Origin: Rubrobacter sp.
Lineage (GTDB): Bacteria > Actinomycetota > Rubrobacteria > Rubrobacterales > Rubrobacteraceae
Length of the DNA: 6,033 nucleotides
NCBI GenBank assembly: GCA_013815575.1
Contig: JACDFX010000131.1
Coordinates: 1-6,033, forward strand
Direction: 5' to 3'
Positions 5,504 to 6,033 of the stretch are shown here, one piece after another; position 1 is the first letter of the stretch; each line of letters begins with the position of its first letter. The notes beneath the pieces were generated by a model that was not told the DNA's origin, did no database searches, and worked only from the letters and a program-made list of their open reading frames with translations. Made by a program: the position numbers and the translations under genes.

Positions 5504-6033
5504 TTAGACCGGCTGCTGGGTCGGACGGATCAGGATCTCGTTTACGCTCACCCGCTCTGGCTGCGTCACGGCGTAGACGATGGCGTTTGCGATGTCCTCT
5601 GCCTGGAGTATCTCCAGGTTCAAGAGGCCGCCCAGGCTCTGCCTGGCGTCCTCGTCGGTGATGTGGTCGGCGAGCTCCGTCTCGACCGCCCCGGGCTCGA
5701 CGATGGTTACCCGGATGTTGTCTTCCAGAAGTTCCTGCCTCAAGCCCTCGGAGATGGCGCCGACGGCGAACTTGCTGCCGGCGTAGACGCCGCTTGAGTC
5801 ACGGGTTACCTTGCGGCCTGCGACGCTGGAGATGTTCACGAGGTGCCCGCTGCCCTGGCGCTTCATGGTCTCTATGGCGGCGTCGGTCGTGTAGAGGAGG
5901 CCGAGGACGTTCACGTCGAACATCTGGCGCCACTCTTCAGAGAGGCCCTTGCCAACGGTGGAGAGGAGCATGACGCCGGCGTTGTTGACGAGGATGTCCA
6001 CACGGCCGAACTCCTCTTCGGCCTTCTGGATCA
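5504..6033 (-). CDS. Short-chain dehydrogenase/reductase (SDR), C-terminal part, N-terminus cut by window edge
   Basis: About 175 residues are visible, continuing without a stop to the right edge; the frame reads IQKAEEEFGRVDILVNNAGVML at the edge, so the GTG at 6001 is an internal Val and not the start. The missing part is the Rossmann TGxxxGIG cofactor loop and roughly 70 residues. Visible SDR hallmarks, in order, are DILVNNAGV (stabilising the central sheet), FDVNVLGLL with the active-site Asn, LVNISSVAGRKV with the catalytic Ser, and VYAGSKFAV with catalytic Tyr and Lys four residues apart. EPGAVETELADH follows, the region that closes over the nicotinamide. The tail ILIRPTQQPV resembles that of classical NADP-dependent SDRs of the YdfG type, so reduction of a small carbonyl compound or oxidation of an alcohol is expected; the substrate cannot be told. 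It is upstream of the composite secreted protein on the same strand with a 105-base gap, but its composition differs, so a shared function is doubtful. Confidence 0.93.
   Translation of the reverse strand, partial: IQKAEEEFGRVDILVNNAGVMLLSTVGKGLSEEWRQMFDVNVLGLLYTTDAAIETMKRQGSGHLVNISSVAGRKVTRDSSGVYAGSKFAVGAISEGLRQELLEDNIRVTIVEPGAVETELADHITDEDARQSLGGLLNLEILQAEDIANAIVYAVTQPERVSVNEILIRPTQQPV

Noticed and set aside
4818..5507. A 229-codon plus-strand frame opposite the composite secreted protein gene.
   Set aside because: No recognisable motif and low-complexity Ser/Arg/Pro content. The minus strand here has a Shine-Dalgarno, a CxxC domain and a signal peptide.
5500..5512. CCGGT-TAG-ACCGG hairpin at the SDR stop codon as a terminator.
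   Set aside because: The stem is only five pairs with a three-base loop and no T-run follows on the minus strand.

Overview
The window looks like chromosome of a high-GC actinobacterium, most simply a Rubrobacter-like deep branch. This is an inference from three things: protein style, the presence of MutL (absent from most Actinomycetota), and accB/accC as separate genes rather than a fused BC-BCCP subunit. No taxonomic marker is present, so the assignment is tentative.

Left end (1-773): the 3' end of an IS982-like transposase gene abuts the N-terminal part of a mutL gene on the opposite strand. The mutL frame runs into a stop right at the join, just after the LFYNVPARR-x-FLK motif. MutL therefore looks truncated by the insertion sequence, unless the rest of the gene lies beyond the element.

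Core (774-3594): a short divergent intergenic region separates mutL from accB. It holds a plausible -10 for each direction, and accB seems to be read from a nearly leaderless transcript. accB (biotin carboxyl carrier protein) and accC (biotin carboxylase) are joined stop-to-start with no gap and together supply the carboxylating half of acetyl-CoA carboxylase. After 59 bases comes a DUF1385/YqhQ-family membrane protein with its own Shine-Dalgarno sequence.

Island (about 3595-5470): base composition drops sharply. Hand counts give 29/60 G+C at 4021-4080 and 30/60 at 4861-4920, against 46/60 at 1861-1920 in accC and 39/60 at 5821-5880 in the SDR gene. All credible genes here are on the minus strand. 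The main one (5398-4358) encodes a composite protein: an N-terminal thioredoxin-fold domain with CxxC, an internal near-Tat signal peptide, a secreted pro-like segment, and a C-terminal Trp/Cys/Gly-rich hydrophobic peptide resembling a bacteriocin-type toxin. A three-helix membrane protein of 112 residues follows on the same strand and is a natural candidate for its immunity partner. The stretch 3595-3922 holds no convincing gene.

Right end (5504-6033): a classical short-chain dehydrogenase/reductase on the minus strand, cut by the window edge, with composition back near the chromosomal level. The strongest lead in the window is the toxin-like precursor plus small membrane protein.
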